From NCBI RefSeq assembly GCF_001898805.1, contig NZ_MKVJ01000013.1, positions 66,209-105,473 on the forward strand: a DNA stretch of 39,265 nucleotides. The letters are read 5' to 3'. The notes under the pieces were generated by a model. That model saw only the letters and a program-made list of their open reading frames with translations. It was not told where the DNA came from and did not search any database. The stretch is from Leifsonia sp. 71-9. Its GTDB lineage: Bacteria > Actinomycetota > Actinomycetes > Actinomycetales > Microbacteriaceae. Shown here piece by piece: positions 16,062 to 24,620 of the stretch. Positions within the stretch are counted from its first letter, which is position 1. The number at the start of each line of letters is the position of its first letter. A program made the position numbers and the translations under genes.

Positions 16062-16910
16062 TCAGTCGGCGGTGTGCTGGGGGCGGCGTTCGGTGCGGCG
16101 CGTGGTGGTGCCGAGCGCGCGGGCGAGACCGGCGACGAACGGATGGGCGGGATCGGCGAGGACGTCCTCGATCGGACCGTAGCCGACCGTGCGACCGCCC
16201 TGCAGTACGAGGCAGGCGTCGGTCGCGCGGCGGAGCACGGCCGGGTCGTGGCTGACGATCACCGCGGAGAAGTCGTCGTGCCCGCGCAGCTGGGCGAGCA
16301 GATCGATCACCGCGTCGCGCACGGTCGCGTCGATCCCGGCCGTCGGCTCGTCGGCGACCAGGATGCGCGGGCCGAGCACGAGCGCACGGGCGAGGGCGAC
16401 CCGCTGGCGCTGCCCGGAGCTCAGCTCGTAGGGGTACTTGGCCAGCACGCTCAGCGGCAGGTGCACCGTGTCGAGGATGGTCGCGGCGCGCTCCCCCGCC
16501 GCCCGGCGCGAGTAGTGCTGGTCGCGCTCGAAGATCGGCAGCGTGACGTTGTCCTGCACGCTCAGCGACGGCTCCAGCGTGCTCCCGGCGTCCTGGGGCA
16601 GGTATCCGACATGGAACGTGACCTCGGCGAGGTCCCGCTTGCGCGCCTTGCGCAGAGGATGGCCGAGCACCGTGGCCTCGCCTCCGCTGATCCGCGGACC
16701 GGGATCGGCCGAGCGCGCCGGGAGCACATGCCCGGCGAGGATCTCGGCGAGGGTGCTCTTACCCGAGCCGGTCTCGCCGAGCACGCCGAGGATCTTCCCC
16801 GTCTCCAGGCGGAAGCTGACCCCGCGCAGGGCGACGCACGACGGGCTGACGCCCCGCGCGGGGTACTCGACGGAGAGGTCGCTGACGAGGACGGCGGGAT
16901 CGGAACTCAC
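16062..16910 (-). CDS. ABC transporter ATPase, Opp/Dpp type
   Basis: A 282-residue cytoplasmic ATPase with Walker A GETGSGKST (about 45-53), a YLPQD Q-loop, signature LSSGQRQRVALARAL, Walker B ILVADEPTAGID and switch His in IVSHD. It starts at GTG 16910, 9 nt after the stop of the fused double ATPase, whose TAGGG also offers a weak ribosome site. The importer already has two ATPase domains in that fusion, so this third one is surplus. It may give an alternative subunit pairing or serve another transporter. Family assignment is firm and its role unknown. Confidence 0.9.
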   Translation of the reverse strand: MSSDPAVLVSDLSVEYPARGVSPSCVALRGVSFRLETGKILGVLGETGSGKSTLAEILAGHVLPARSADPGPRISGGEATVLGHPLRKARKRDLAEVTFHVGYLPQDAGSTLEPSLSVQDNVTLPIFERDQHYSRRAAGERAATILDTVHLPLSVLAKYPYELSSGQRQRVALARALVLGPRILVADEPTAGIDATVRDAVIDLLAQLRGHDDFSAVIVSHDPAVLRRATDACLVLQGGRTVGYGPIEDVLADPAHPFVAGLARALGTTTRRTERRPQHTAD

Positions 16911-16919
16911 AGATCGACC

Positions 16920-18608
16920 CTAGGCGGTCTGCCCCCGCAAAGTGCGCAGCGCCTCGCGACGCTCGGCCTGTTCGATCGGATCGGGCACCGGGAGCGACGC
17001 CAGGAGGCGCTGCGTGTACGGATCCTGCGGGTTCCCGAGCACCTGCTCCCCCGTCCCCTCCTCCACCAGCAGACCGTGGTGGAGCACCGCGATCCGGTCG
17101 GCGAGCAGGTCGACCACCGCCAGGTCGTGGCTGATGAACAGGGAGGCGAAGCCGAACTCGCGCTGCAGCTCGGCGAAGAGCTCCAGCACGCGGGCCTGCA
17201 CCGAGACGTCGAGCGCCGAGGTCGGCTCGTCCGCGATCAGCAGCGACGGCTCCAGCGCGAGCGCGCGGGCCAGGCTGGCGCGCTGCCGCTGGCCGCCGCT
17301 CAACTCGTGCGGGAACCGGTCGCCGTAGCTGCGGGGCAGCTGCACCGTCTCCAGGAGCTCGTCGACGCGCATACGGGCGTCGGCCGGGGAGTCGGCGCGG
17401 CCGTGCACCACGAGGGGCTCGGCGACGCAGTCGGCGATCGTGAGCAGCGGGTTGAAGCTCGACGCCGGGTCCTGGAAGACGAAGCCGATGTCACTGCGCA
17501 CGGGCCGGAACTCGCGCTCGCGGACCCCGTTCATCTCGATCCCGAGCACCTTCAGCGAGCCGCTGCTCACCTTGGTCAGTCCGGCGATGGCGCGCCCGAT
17601 CGTGGTCTTGCCCGACCCGGACTCCCCCACCAGCCCGAGCACCTCGCGCGGGTGAATCTGGAAGTCGACGCCATCGACCGCGACGAAGCCGGGACGGCCG
17701 AGCCGGCCCGGGTACTGGATGCGCAGGCCGTCCGCCGTGACCACGGGCGCGAGGTCGGGCGCGGCCTCCCGTGCTGCGGCGCGCTCCCGCGTCTGCACCG
17801 CTCCCTGGCCGATCTTCGGCACGGCGGCCAGCAGCTTCTTGGTGTACTCGGCCTGCGGCGAGGCGAACAGCGTGCGCACATCCGCCTGCTCGACCAGCTC
17901 GCCCTGGTACATGACGGCCACGCGGTCGGCCAGGTCGGCGACGACGCCCATGTTGTGCGTGATGAGCACGATCGCGGCGCCGAACTCGTCGCGGCAGCGG
18001 CGCAGCAGGTCGAGGATCTCGGCCTGCACCGTCACATCCAGCGCAGTCGTCGGCTCGTCCGCGACGATCAGTCCGGGGTTCAGCACCAGCGCCATCGCGA
18101 TCACGATGCGCTGCTTCTGACCGCCCGAGAACTGGTGCGGGTAGTACTTGACACGCTTCTCCGGCTCCGGGATGCCGACCCGCTCGAGGATCTCGATCGC
18201 CTTCGCCCTGGCCTCCTTCTTGGAGATCCGGCCGTGGGCGCGCAGCCCCTCGGCGATCTGCCAGCCGACCGGATAGACGGGGTTCAGCGCCGTCGACGGC
18301 TCCTGGAACACCATCGCGACGTCCGTGCCGCGCACCGCGCGCAGCTGATGCTTGGTGAGCGAGACGACATCTGCCTCGCTCGTGCCGTCCTTGCTGCGCA
18401 GGACCACGGCGCCCGAGGCCGTCGCGGTCTCGGGCAGCAGGCCCAGGATGGTCTTCGCCGTCACCGTCTTGCCGGAGCCGGACTCGCCGACGATGGCCAG
18501 TACCTCCCCCGGCCCGACCCGCAACGTCACGTCGTCGACGGCCTTCACCGGGCCGGCGTCGGTCGCGAACGTCACCGACAGGTTGTCGATCTGCACCACG
18601 TCGCTCAT
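16920..18608 (-). CDS. Fused double ATPase of a peptide-type ABC importer (DppD+DppF)
   Basis: A 562-residue protein carrying both ATPase subunits of an oligopeptide/dipeptide importer in one chain. Domain 1 (about 1-260) has Walker A GESGSGKT, signature FSGGQKQR and Walker B LIVADEPTTALD. Domain 2 (about 290-555) has GESGSGKTT, LSGGQRQR and LIADEPTSALD. Each half ends with the oligopeptide-ATPase C-terminal region (QAEYTKKLLAAVP and QDPYTQRLLASLP). The ATG at 18608 overlaps the permease stop as ATGA; a longer open frame reaching upstream into the permease gene is rejected. It works with the two permeases and lipoprotein encoded upstream. Confidence 0.94.
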   Translation of the reverse strand: MSDVVQIDNLSVTFATDAGPVKAVDDVTLRVGPGEVLAIVGESGSGKTVTAKTILGLLPETATASGAVVLRSKDGTSEADVVSLTKHQLRAVRGTDVAMVFQEPSTALNPVYPVGWQIAEGLRAHGRISKKEARAKAIEILERVGIPEPEKRVKYYPHQFSGGQKQRIVIAMALVLNPGLIVADEPTTALDVTVQAEILDLLRRCRDEFGAAIVLITHNMGVVADLADRVAVMYQGELVEQADVRTLFASPQAEYTKKLLAAVPKIGQGAVQTRERAAAREAAPDLAPVVTADGLRIQYPGRLGRPGFVAVDGVDFQIHPREVLGLVGESGSGKTTIGRAIAGLTKVSSGSLKVLGIEMNGVREREFRPVRSDIGFVFQDPASSFNPLLTIADCVAEPLVVHGRADSPADARMRVDELLETVQLPRSYGDRFPHELSGGQRQRASLARALALEPSLLIADEPTSALDVSVQARVLELFAELQREFGFASLFISHDLAVVDLLADRIAVLHHGLLVEEGTGEQVLGNPQDPYTQRLLASLPVPDPIEQAERREALRTLRGQTA

Positions 18609-19684
18609 GGCTTGACCTCGATTCCGTGCTCGTCGAAGGACTCGCCGCCCTCCAGTCCATCCAGCCCCGCCGGGCCCGCGGTGAGCGGGCCCCCCGCGAC
18701 CACCGACGTCTCGGCCACCAGTCCGGAGGCCGCGGCCGCCCGGCGTCGCCCGCGCAGGCGCGGATCGGCCAGGTCGTTCAGGCTCTCGCCGACCAGGGTG
18801 ATGCCGAGCACCACCAGCACGATCGCCGCGCCGGGGAAGACCGACGTCCACCAGATCCCGCTCGTCACATCCGACAGCGCCTTATTGAGGTCGTAGCCCC
18901 ACTCGGCAGCGGCGGTCGGCTCGATGCCGAAGCCGAGGAAGCCGAGGCCCGCGAGCGTGAGGATCGCCTCCGAGGAGTTGAGCGTGAAGATCAGCGGCAG
19001 GGTGCGGGTGGAGTTGCGCAGCACGTGCCGGAACATGATGCGCGCGTTGCTCGCGCCCACGACCTTCGCCGACTCGACGTACGCCTCCGACTTGATGCGC
19101 ACGGCCTCCGCGCGGATCACGCGGAAGTACTGCGGGATGAACACGACGGTGATCGAGATCGCCGCCGCGAGGATGCCGCCCCACAGGCTGGACTGGCCGC
19201 CGCTCACGACGATGGCCACGATGATCGCCAGCAGCAGCGACGGGAACGCGTAGATCGCGTCGCAGATCACGACGAGGACGCGGTCGAGCCAGCCGCCGAA
19301 GTAGCCGGAGACGAGACCCAGCACTACGCCGGCGAAGATCGACAGGATCACCGCGACGATGATCACGAGCAGCGCCGTCTGCGCTCCCCAGATCGTGCGC
19401 GAGAACACGTCGTAGCCGCCGACCGTCGTGCCCCAGATGTGCGAGGCGCTCGGCGGATTCTGCGAGCCGAACTGGCCACCGGGACCGCTCAGCTGCGAGA
19501 AGCCGTACGGGGCGATGACGGGAGCGAAGATCGCGACGAGCACGAAGACGCCGGTGATCGCGAGGCCGGCGATGAGCATCCCGCGCTGCAGACCGACGCT
19601 CTGGCGCAGCTGGTGGATGACGGGGAGGCGGGACCAGAGGGAGGGCTTCCGCGTCGGCTGGGTGGTGTGTGCGGTCTGAGTCAT
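18605..19684 (-). CDS. Peptide-type ABC importer permease, DppC-like
   Basis: A 359-residue inner-membrane permease with about six helices. The N-terminal OppC-like segment leads into the conserved GTTVGGYDVFSRTIWGAQTAL. The ATPase-contact loop is EAYVESAKVVGASNARIMFRHVLRN. It carries an unusual C-terminal cytoplasmic extension (about 45 residues, Ala/Gly-rich) after the normal end DLADPRLRGRRR. The start ATG 19684 lies 1 nt after the DppB stop, and the stop overlaps the double ATPase, so the three genes are tightly coupled. Confidence 0.93.
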   Translation of the reverse strand: MTQTAHTTQPTRKPSLWSRLPVIHQLRQSVGLQRGMLIAGLAITGVFVLVAIFAPVIAPYGFSQLSGPGGQFGSQNPPSASHIWGTTVGGYDVFSRTIWGAQTALLVIIVAVILSIFAGVVLGLVSGYFGGWLDRVLVVICDAIYAFPSLLLAIIVAIVVSGGQSSLWGGILAAAISITVVFIPQYFRVIRAEAVRIKSEAYVESAKVVGASNARIMFRHVLRNSTRTLPLIFTLNSSEAILTLAGLGFLGFGIEPTAAAEWGYDLNKALSDVTSGIWWTSVFPGAAIVLVVLGITLVGESLNDLADPRLRGRRRAAAASGLVAETSVVAGGPLTAGPAGLDGLEGGESFDEHGIEVKP

Positions 19685-19685
19685 C

Positions 19686-20783
19686 TCAGTACCTCACTCT
19701 CGGGTCGATGAGCGCCGCGATCACGTCGACGATGAAGTTCGTCAGCGCGACGATGACCGCGAGCAGGGCGACCAGGCCCTGCACGGCCACGAAGTCGCGC
19801 GCCGACAGGTAGTGGAAGAGCTGGAAGCCGAGGCCCTTCCACTCGAACGTCTTCTCGGTCAGGATCGCGCCTCCCAGCAGCAGGGCGATCTGCAGGCCGA
19901 TGACGGTGATGATCGGGATGAGGGCCGGGCGGTAGGCGTGCTTGCGCACCAGCCTGCTCTCCCGCACCCCGCGCGATCGCGCGGCGTCGACGTAATCGGT
20001 CGACAGCGTCCCGATCACGTTCGTGCGCACCAAACGCAGGAAGACGCCGGCGGTCAGCAGGCCGAGGGCGATGCCGGGGAGGATCGCGTGCGAGAGCACA
20101 TCCCCCACCACCGCCGGATCGCCCGTCTGGATGGCGTCGATCAGGTAGATCCCGGTCTTGCTGTCGAGCGTCTGCATCTCGATCTCGGAGCCGGTGGAGG
20201 CGCGTCCCGCGACGGGCAGCCAGTCCAGCCAGACGGCGAACACGAGCTTCAGCAGCATCCCGGCGAAGAACACGGGCGTCGCGTAGCAGATGATCGCGAA
20301 CACGCGCAGGACGGCGTCCTGGCCCTTGTCGCGGAAGTACGCCGCGACCATCCCGAGCGGGATCCCGACGATGAACGCGACGATGAGGGCGTAGAAGGCC
20401 AGCTCGAGCGTCGCCGCGCCGTAGGTGATGAGCACCTGGGTGACGGGCTGGTGGTCCGTGAAGGTGGTGCCGAAGTCGCCGCGGAGGATCTGGCCCAGGT
20501 AGTCGAAGTACTGGACGATCAGGGGGCGGTCGTACCCGGCCTCGTGGATGCGGGCCTGGAGCTGCGCCGGAGGCAGCTTGCCGCCGAGAGCGGCGGTGAT
20601 CGGGTCGCCCGTCGAGCGCATCAGGAAGAAGACGACGGTGACGAGGATGAAGATCGTGGGGATGATGAGCAGCGCACGGATCACGAGGTAACGGCCGAGG
20701 CCGCCTCCCGATCGTCGCTTCGCCTTCGTGCGCTCCGGGCCCGGAGCGGTGCCCGGCGCCGGCGTGCTGACTGTCGCGGTCAT
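19686..20783 (-). CDS. Peptide-type ABC importer permease, DppB-like
   Basis: A 365-residue permease with about six membrane helices. The first helix (LVIRALLIIPTIFILVTVVFFLMR) and family motif GDPITAALGG are present, as are QYFDYLGQILRGDFGTT and the coupling loop TDYVDAARSRGVRESRLVRKHAYR. ATG 20783 is preferred over an in-frame TTG three codons earlier; neither has a strong ribosome site. A hairpin lies in the 75-nt gap after the substrate-binding gene, as is common where the binding protein must be made in excess. Confidence 0.92.
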   Translation of the reverse strand: MTATVSTPAPGTAPGPERTKAKRRSGGGLGRYLVIRALLIIPTIFILVTVVFFLMRSTGDPITAALGGKLPPAQLQARIHEAGYDRPLIVQYFDYLGQILRGDFGTTFTDHQPVTQVLITYGAATLELAFYALIVAFIVGIPLGMVAAYFRDKGQDAVLRVFAIICYATPVFFAGMLLKLVFAVWLDWLPVAGRASTGSEIEMQTLDSKTGIYLIDAIQTGDPAVVGDVLSHAILPGIALGLLTAGVFLRLVRTNVIGTLSTDYVDAARSRGVRESRLVRKHAYRPALIPIITVIGLQIALLLGGAILTEKTFEWKGLGFQLFHYLSARDFVAVQGLVALLAVIVALTNFIVDVIAALIDPRVRY

Positions 20784-20810
20784 GGAAGCCAATCGTGGTG
20801 GTTCGAAGGA

Positions 20811-20839
20811 GGGGCGGCCCGCACTCGGCGGACCGCCCC
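20811..20839 (-). terminator. Intercistronic hairpin between binding-protein and permease genes
   Basis: Arms GGGGCGG(C)CCGC and GCGG(A)CCGCCCC pair over 11 bp with one C-A mismatch and a 5-nt loop. There is no T-run on the minus strand, so partial termination or protection of the upstream message is more likely than full termination. A short palindrome, GCCAGAAGTCTGGC (20845-20858), abuts the upstream stop codon. Confidence 0.55.
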
Positions 20840-20858
20840 CGGTTGCCAGAAGTCTGGC

Positions 20859-22487
20859 TCAGCCCTTCTTGAGGGCCGCGTAACGGAACTTGAACGACGC
20901 GTCGAGCGTCTTGTCGGCGCCCGTCACGGTCTTGCCGACGACGGCGACCTGCGCGCCCTGCAGCAGCGGGAGCGTGCTGAGGTCGGCGCCCACCTTGGCC
21001 TGGATCTCCTCGATCAGCTTCGTGCGGGCGTCCTTGTCGGTCGTCCCGAGCTGCTGCTCGATGAGGGCCTGGACCTCGGGGTTGTCGTAGTGGTTCGCCA
21101 GGAAGTTGTCCTTGATGAAGAACGGCGACAGGTAGTTGTCGGCGTCGGAGTAGTCCGGGAACCAGCCCAGCTGATAGGCCGGGTAGACGTCGGCGGTGCG
21201 GTCCTTGGAGTACTGCACCCACTCGGTCGACTGCAGGTTGACCTTGAACAGGCCGCCCTTCTCGAGCTGCTCCTTGACGAGCGCGTACTCGTCACCGGAC
21301 GACGGGCCGTAGTGGTCCGGGTTGTACTGCAGGCTCAGCGCGACCGGCGTGGTGACGCCGGCGGCCTCCAGGGTCTGCTTCGCCTTGTCGAGGCTCGGGC
21401 CGCCGTTGCCGTCGCCGTAGAGGTCCTTCAGCACGGTGGTGGCGCCGGTCAGGCCCTCCGGGACGAAGGAGTACAGCGGGGTGTAGGTGTCCTTGTAGAC
21501 CTGCTTGGCGATCGCGGCGCGGTCGACCAGGTCGGCCGCGGCCTGACGCACGGCCAGCGCCTTCGCCGGGTCGGCCTCCGTGGTGGTGGCGCCGTACGGC
21601 TGCGTGTTGAAGTTGAACACGACGTAGCGGATCTCGCCGCCCGGGCCCTTGACGACCTTGACGTTCTTGTCGCTGCCGAGGCTCTCGATGTCCGTCGCCG
21701 ACAGGCTGCGGAACGCGACGTCGATCGAGGTCTTCTGGATGTCGAGCTTCAGGTTCGACGAATCCGCGTAGTACTTGACGTTGACCTTGTCCGTCGCCGG
21801 CTTGCCGAGCAGGCCGTCGTAGTTCGGGTTCGCCTTGTACGCGATCAGGTTGTTGAAGTCGTAGCTCGAGATGTCGTACTGGCCGGCGAAGGCGTGGCCC
21901 TTGACGATGTCGGCGTCCGGCGTGACCTTGTCGGCCGAGAAGACCTGCTCGTCGACGATCGGGCCGGCCGGGCTCGAGAGCACCTGCGGGAACGTCTGGT
22001 CGTTGGGGACCTTCAGCTTGAAGACGACGGTCGTGGCGTCCGGGGTGGACACGCTGTCGAGGTTGGCGAGCAGTGAGGCCGGGCCGTTCGGGTCGTTGAT
22101 CTTCAGCTGGCGCTCGAAGGTGAACTTGACGTCCGACGACGTCAGGTCATGCCCGTTGGCGAACTTCAGGCCCTTCTTGAGCTTCACCGTGTACTCGTTC
22201 GGCGACGTGAAGGAGGCGCTCTCGGCGATGTCCGGCTTGACGTCCGGGCTGCCGTACGGCGTGTTCATCAGGAACGGGTAGACCTGGTTCATGACGGCGA
22301 ACGAGCCGTTGTCGTACGAGCCGGCCGGGTCGATCGACGTGATCTTGTCGGTCGTTCCGATGGTCAGCGTGCCGCCGCCGCCGGAGCTGCTGTTGCTCCC
22401 GGAGCAGCCGGCGAGCACGAGCGCCGACGCCGCGAACGCGGCCGAGACGGCGAGGATGCGCCGACCGCGGTTGTGTGCGGATCTCAT
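20859..22487 (-). CDS. Peptide-type ABC importer substrate-binding lipoprotein (SBP_bac_5)
   Basis: A 542-residue extracellular lipoprotein. A basic signal peptide ends in the lipobox ALVLAGC (Cys at about 28), then a Ser/Gly linker. The SBP_bac_5 domain follows, starting TLTIGTTDKITSIDPAGSYDN, with the family's YTVKLKKGLKFANGHDLTSSDVKFTFER region and a near-complete family length. It captures peptides, nickel complexes or similar solutes and delivers them to the two permeases; the ligand is not determined. ATG 22487 has GGAAGAGG about 9 nt upstream. It is first in the six-gene importer operon. Confidence 0.94.
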   Translation of the reverse strand: MRSAHNRGRRILAVSAAFAASALVLAGCSGSNSSSGGGGTLTIGTTDKITSIDPAGSYDNGSFAVMNQVYPFLMNTPYGSPDVKPDIAESASFTSPNEYTVKLKKGLKFANGHDLTSSDVKFTFERQLKINDPNGPASLLANLDSVSTPDATTVVFKLKVPNDQTFPQVLSSPAGPIVDEQVFSADKVTPDADIVKGHAFAGQYDISSYDFNNLIAYKANPNYDGLLGKPATDKVNVKYYADSSNLKLDIQKTSIDVAFRSLSATDIESLGSDKNVKVVKGPGGEIRYVVFNFNTQPYGATTTEADPAKALAVRQAAADLVDRAAIAKQVYKDTYTPLYSFVPEGLTGATTVLKDLYGDGNGGPSLDKAKQTLEAAGVTTPVALSLQYNPDHYGPSSGDEYALVKEQLEKGGLFKVNLQSTEWVQYSKDRTADVYPAYQLGWFPDYSDADNYLSPFFIKDNFLANHYDNPEVQALIEQQLGTTDKDARTKLIEEIQAKVGADLSTLPLLQGAQVAVVGKTVTGADKTLDASFKFRYAALKKG

Positions 22488-22707
22488 ATCCGAATACCTC
22501 TTCCTGGTGTGGGATAGCCGACACGGCGAGGCACACGAGAGCCTCGATGCCGAATCGCGTACCCATTTCCTAGCATGGATCGGGCGTCAGGCGGGCATCG
22601 AGGAGCGGATCGGGCCGAATTCTTTACGTGCGCGCAACATTTCGTCGCTCATCCGCGCGCGCCGGGACGGAATCCGTCGCAGGCCCCGGAGCGCTCGTTC
22701 GGCGCGG
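22488..22707 (-). promoter_or_regulatory. Probable promoter region of the peptide importer operon
   Basis: The 220-nt gap between dnaG and the binding-protein gene contains the window's clearest AT-enriched patch (about 22615-22655: GAATTCTTTACG and ATTTCG) and TATCCC near 22513-22518 as a possible -10. GGAAGAGG before the start gives a normal ribosome site. No operator motif was recognised. Confidence 0.4.
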
Positions 22708-24561
22708 CTATTCCGCGCGCAGGCGCATGCGCTCCTGGTCGATCGACGAGAGCGCGACCTGGAGGGAGCGCCGCAGTTCGGCCTCCTTCTGGTCGGTGCG
22801 GGCGAGTCGCGAGGTCAGCTCGGCCTTCTCGCGCAGCAGGTCGCGGTCGATCAGGCCGTCGAGGATGGAGCGGGCGTAGCGGCCCGCATCGCCACCTGCC
22901 TGCGGCAGTGCCGCCACGGCGAGTCCGTTGACCGTCGGCGCGTATGCCGCCGGAACTTCGGCGAGCACGCGCTCCACCCAGCCGGGCTGGGTCATCGTCG
23001 TCAGCTGGGTGGCGATGGCGTCGCGCACGACCGCGTGGGTCGGGTTCACGAACCGCACCTGCACGGCACGGGAGGCCCGCTCGGCGCCGATCTCCCCCGG
23101 CAGCTGGAGCAGCACCATCAGGCACTCGCGCTCGGTGCGCTGGGTGGGGTCGTTCGGGTCGGCCGCCGGGACGGGCATCGGGGCGTCGTCGCGGCCGGAC
23201 GGGTCCGCCTGCCCACGGCCCGACTGCTCGCCGCGGGTGCTGCGCTGCGCCGAGCGCACAGCGCGCACGGCGTCCTGGAGGTCCGCGCCGGAGAGGCGGG
23301 CGAGCTCGCGCATGTAGCCGTTCTGCGAGGCGGGGTCGCGGATCGTCGCGACGATCGGCGCGCCCGCGCGCAGCGCCCCGGACCGGCCCTCCACGCTGTC
23401 GAGGTCGAAGCGCTCGACCACCTGGCGGATCATGAACTCGAACATCGGCTTCTTGGCGTCGATCATCCGGCGCACCGCGTCGTCGCCCTTGGCCAGCCGC
23501 AGGTCGCAGGGGTCGAGACCGTCCGGCCCGACCGCGACGTACGTCTGCGCCGAGAACCGCTGCTCCTCACCGAATGCCCGGGCCGCGGCCTTCTGACCGG
23601 CGGCGTCCGGGTCGAAGGTGAAGATGACGGAGCCCTGGCTGGTGTCGTCGCCCATCACGCGGCGGATCACCTTGATGTGGTCGATGCCGAACGAGGTGCC
23701 GCAGGTCGCGACGGCCGTCGTGATGCCCGCGAGGTGGCACGCCATCACGTCGGTGTAGCCCTCGACGACGACGACCTGGTCGTTGCGCGAGATGTCCCGC
23801 TTGGCGAGGTCGAGCCCGTACAGCACCTGGGCCTTCTTGTAGACCGCCGTCTCGGGGGTGTTCAGGTATTTCGGGCCCTTGTCGTCGTCGAGCAGGCGCC
23901 GGGCGCCGAAGCCGATGGTCTGCCCGGTGACGTCGCGGATGGGCCAGACGAGCCGCCCGCGGAACCGGTCGTAGACGCCGCGGTCGCCCTGGGACACGAG
24001 GCCGGCGGCGACGAGCTCGTCCTGGGTGAAGCCCTTGCCGCGGAGGTGCTTGGTCAGTTCGTCCCAGCTCTTCGGAGCGAAGCCGACGCCGAAGTGCGCG
24101 GCGGCCGCGGCGTCGAAGCCGCGCTCACCGAGGAAGCGGCGGCCGGGCTCGGCGTCGGGAGCGGTGAGCCGGTCCTGGAAGAACTCTTCTGCCGCGCTGT
24201 TGGCCGCGAGCAGGCGGGCACGGTTGCCCCCGCCGCTCTCGGCGGGACCGCCGCCCTCCTCGTAGTGGAGCTGATAGCCGATGCGGCCGGCGAGGCGCTC
24301 GACCGCATCCGTGAACGAGACGTGGTCCATCTTGAGCAGGAACTCGTAGACGTCGCCGCCTTCGCCGCAGCCGAAGCAGTGGTACCGACCGACGCCCGGC
24401 CGCACGTAGAAGCTGGGGCTCTTCTCGTCGTGGAACGGGCAGAGCCCCTTCAGCGCTCCGACGCCGCCGGTCTTCAGGCTGACGTAGTCGCCGATGATGT
24501 CGCCGATGTTGGTGCGTGACTTGACCTCTTCGATGTCGCTCTGTCGAATCCGGCCTGCCAT
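22708..24561 (-). CDS. dnaG: DNA primase
   Basis: Makes RNA primers at the replication fork together with DnaB helicase. At 617 residues it is a normal length. The CHC2 zinc finger has Cys41, His44, Cys62 and Cys65 (CPFHDEKSPSF ... YHCFGC). The catalytic core follows, with TOPRIM motifs VVVVEGYTDV (Glu267) and FTFDPDAAG (Asp317, Asp319). The C-terminal helicase-binding part is divergent, as in other actinobacteria. TAGAAT (24568-24573) is 6 nt before the ATG with no ribosome site, so a leaderless transcript begins here, separate from the upstream gene whose hairpin lies just before it. Confidence 0.97.
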   Translation of the reverse strand: MAGRIRQSDIEEVKSRTNIGDIIGDYVSLKTGGVGALKGLCPFHDEKSPSFYVRPGVGRYHCFGCGEGGDVYEFLLKMDHVSFTDAVERLAGRIGYQLHYEEGGGPAESGGGNRARLLAANSAAEEFFQDRLTAPDAEPGRRFLGERGFDAAAAAHFGVGFAPKSWDELTKHLRGKGFTQDELVAAGLVSQGDRGVYDRFRGRLVWPIRDVTGQTIGFGARRLLDDDKGPKYLNTPETAVYKKAQVLYGLDLAKRDISRNDQVVVVEGYTDVMACHLAGITTAVATCGTSFGIDHIKVIRRVMGDDTSQGSVIFTFDPDAAGQKAAARAFGEEQRFSAQTYVAVGPDGLDPCDLRLAKGDDAVRRMIDAKKPMFEFMIRQVVERFDLDSVEGRSGALRAGAPIVATIRDPASQNGYMRELARLSGADLQDAVRAVRSAQRSTRGEQSGRGQADPSGRDDAPMPVPAADPNDPTQRTERECLMVLLQLPGEIGAERASRAVQVRFVNPTHAVVRDAIATQLTTMTQPGWVERVLAEVPAAYAPTVNGLAVAALPQAGGDAGRYARSILDGLIDRDLLREKAELTSRLARTDQKEAELRRSLQVALSSIDQERMRLRAE

Positions 24562-24587
24562 AGCTCGATTCTAGTGAGCCGCACCGA

Positions 24588-24616
24588 CTCCGGTTCGCGG
24601 GAGGCGCGAACCGGAG
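24588..24616 (-). terminator. Perfect 12-bp hairpin after the DUF4282 gene
   Basis: CTCCGGTTCGCG and CGCGAACCGGAG pair perfectly with a 5-nt loop, 4 nt past the DUF4282 stop and 15 nt before the dnaG -10 element. There is no T-tail, which is common for actinobacterial hairpin terminators. It probably separates the two transcripts. Confidence 0.7.
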
Positions 24617-24620
24617 GCGC

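Noticed and set aside
15735-18896. 1053-codon plus-strand open frame
   Set aside because: It lies antisense to the ABC ATPase genes, has no recognisable domain, and shows repeated mirror-image patterns of the two ATPase domains.
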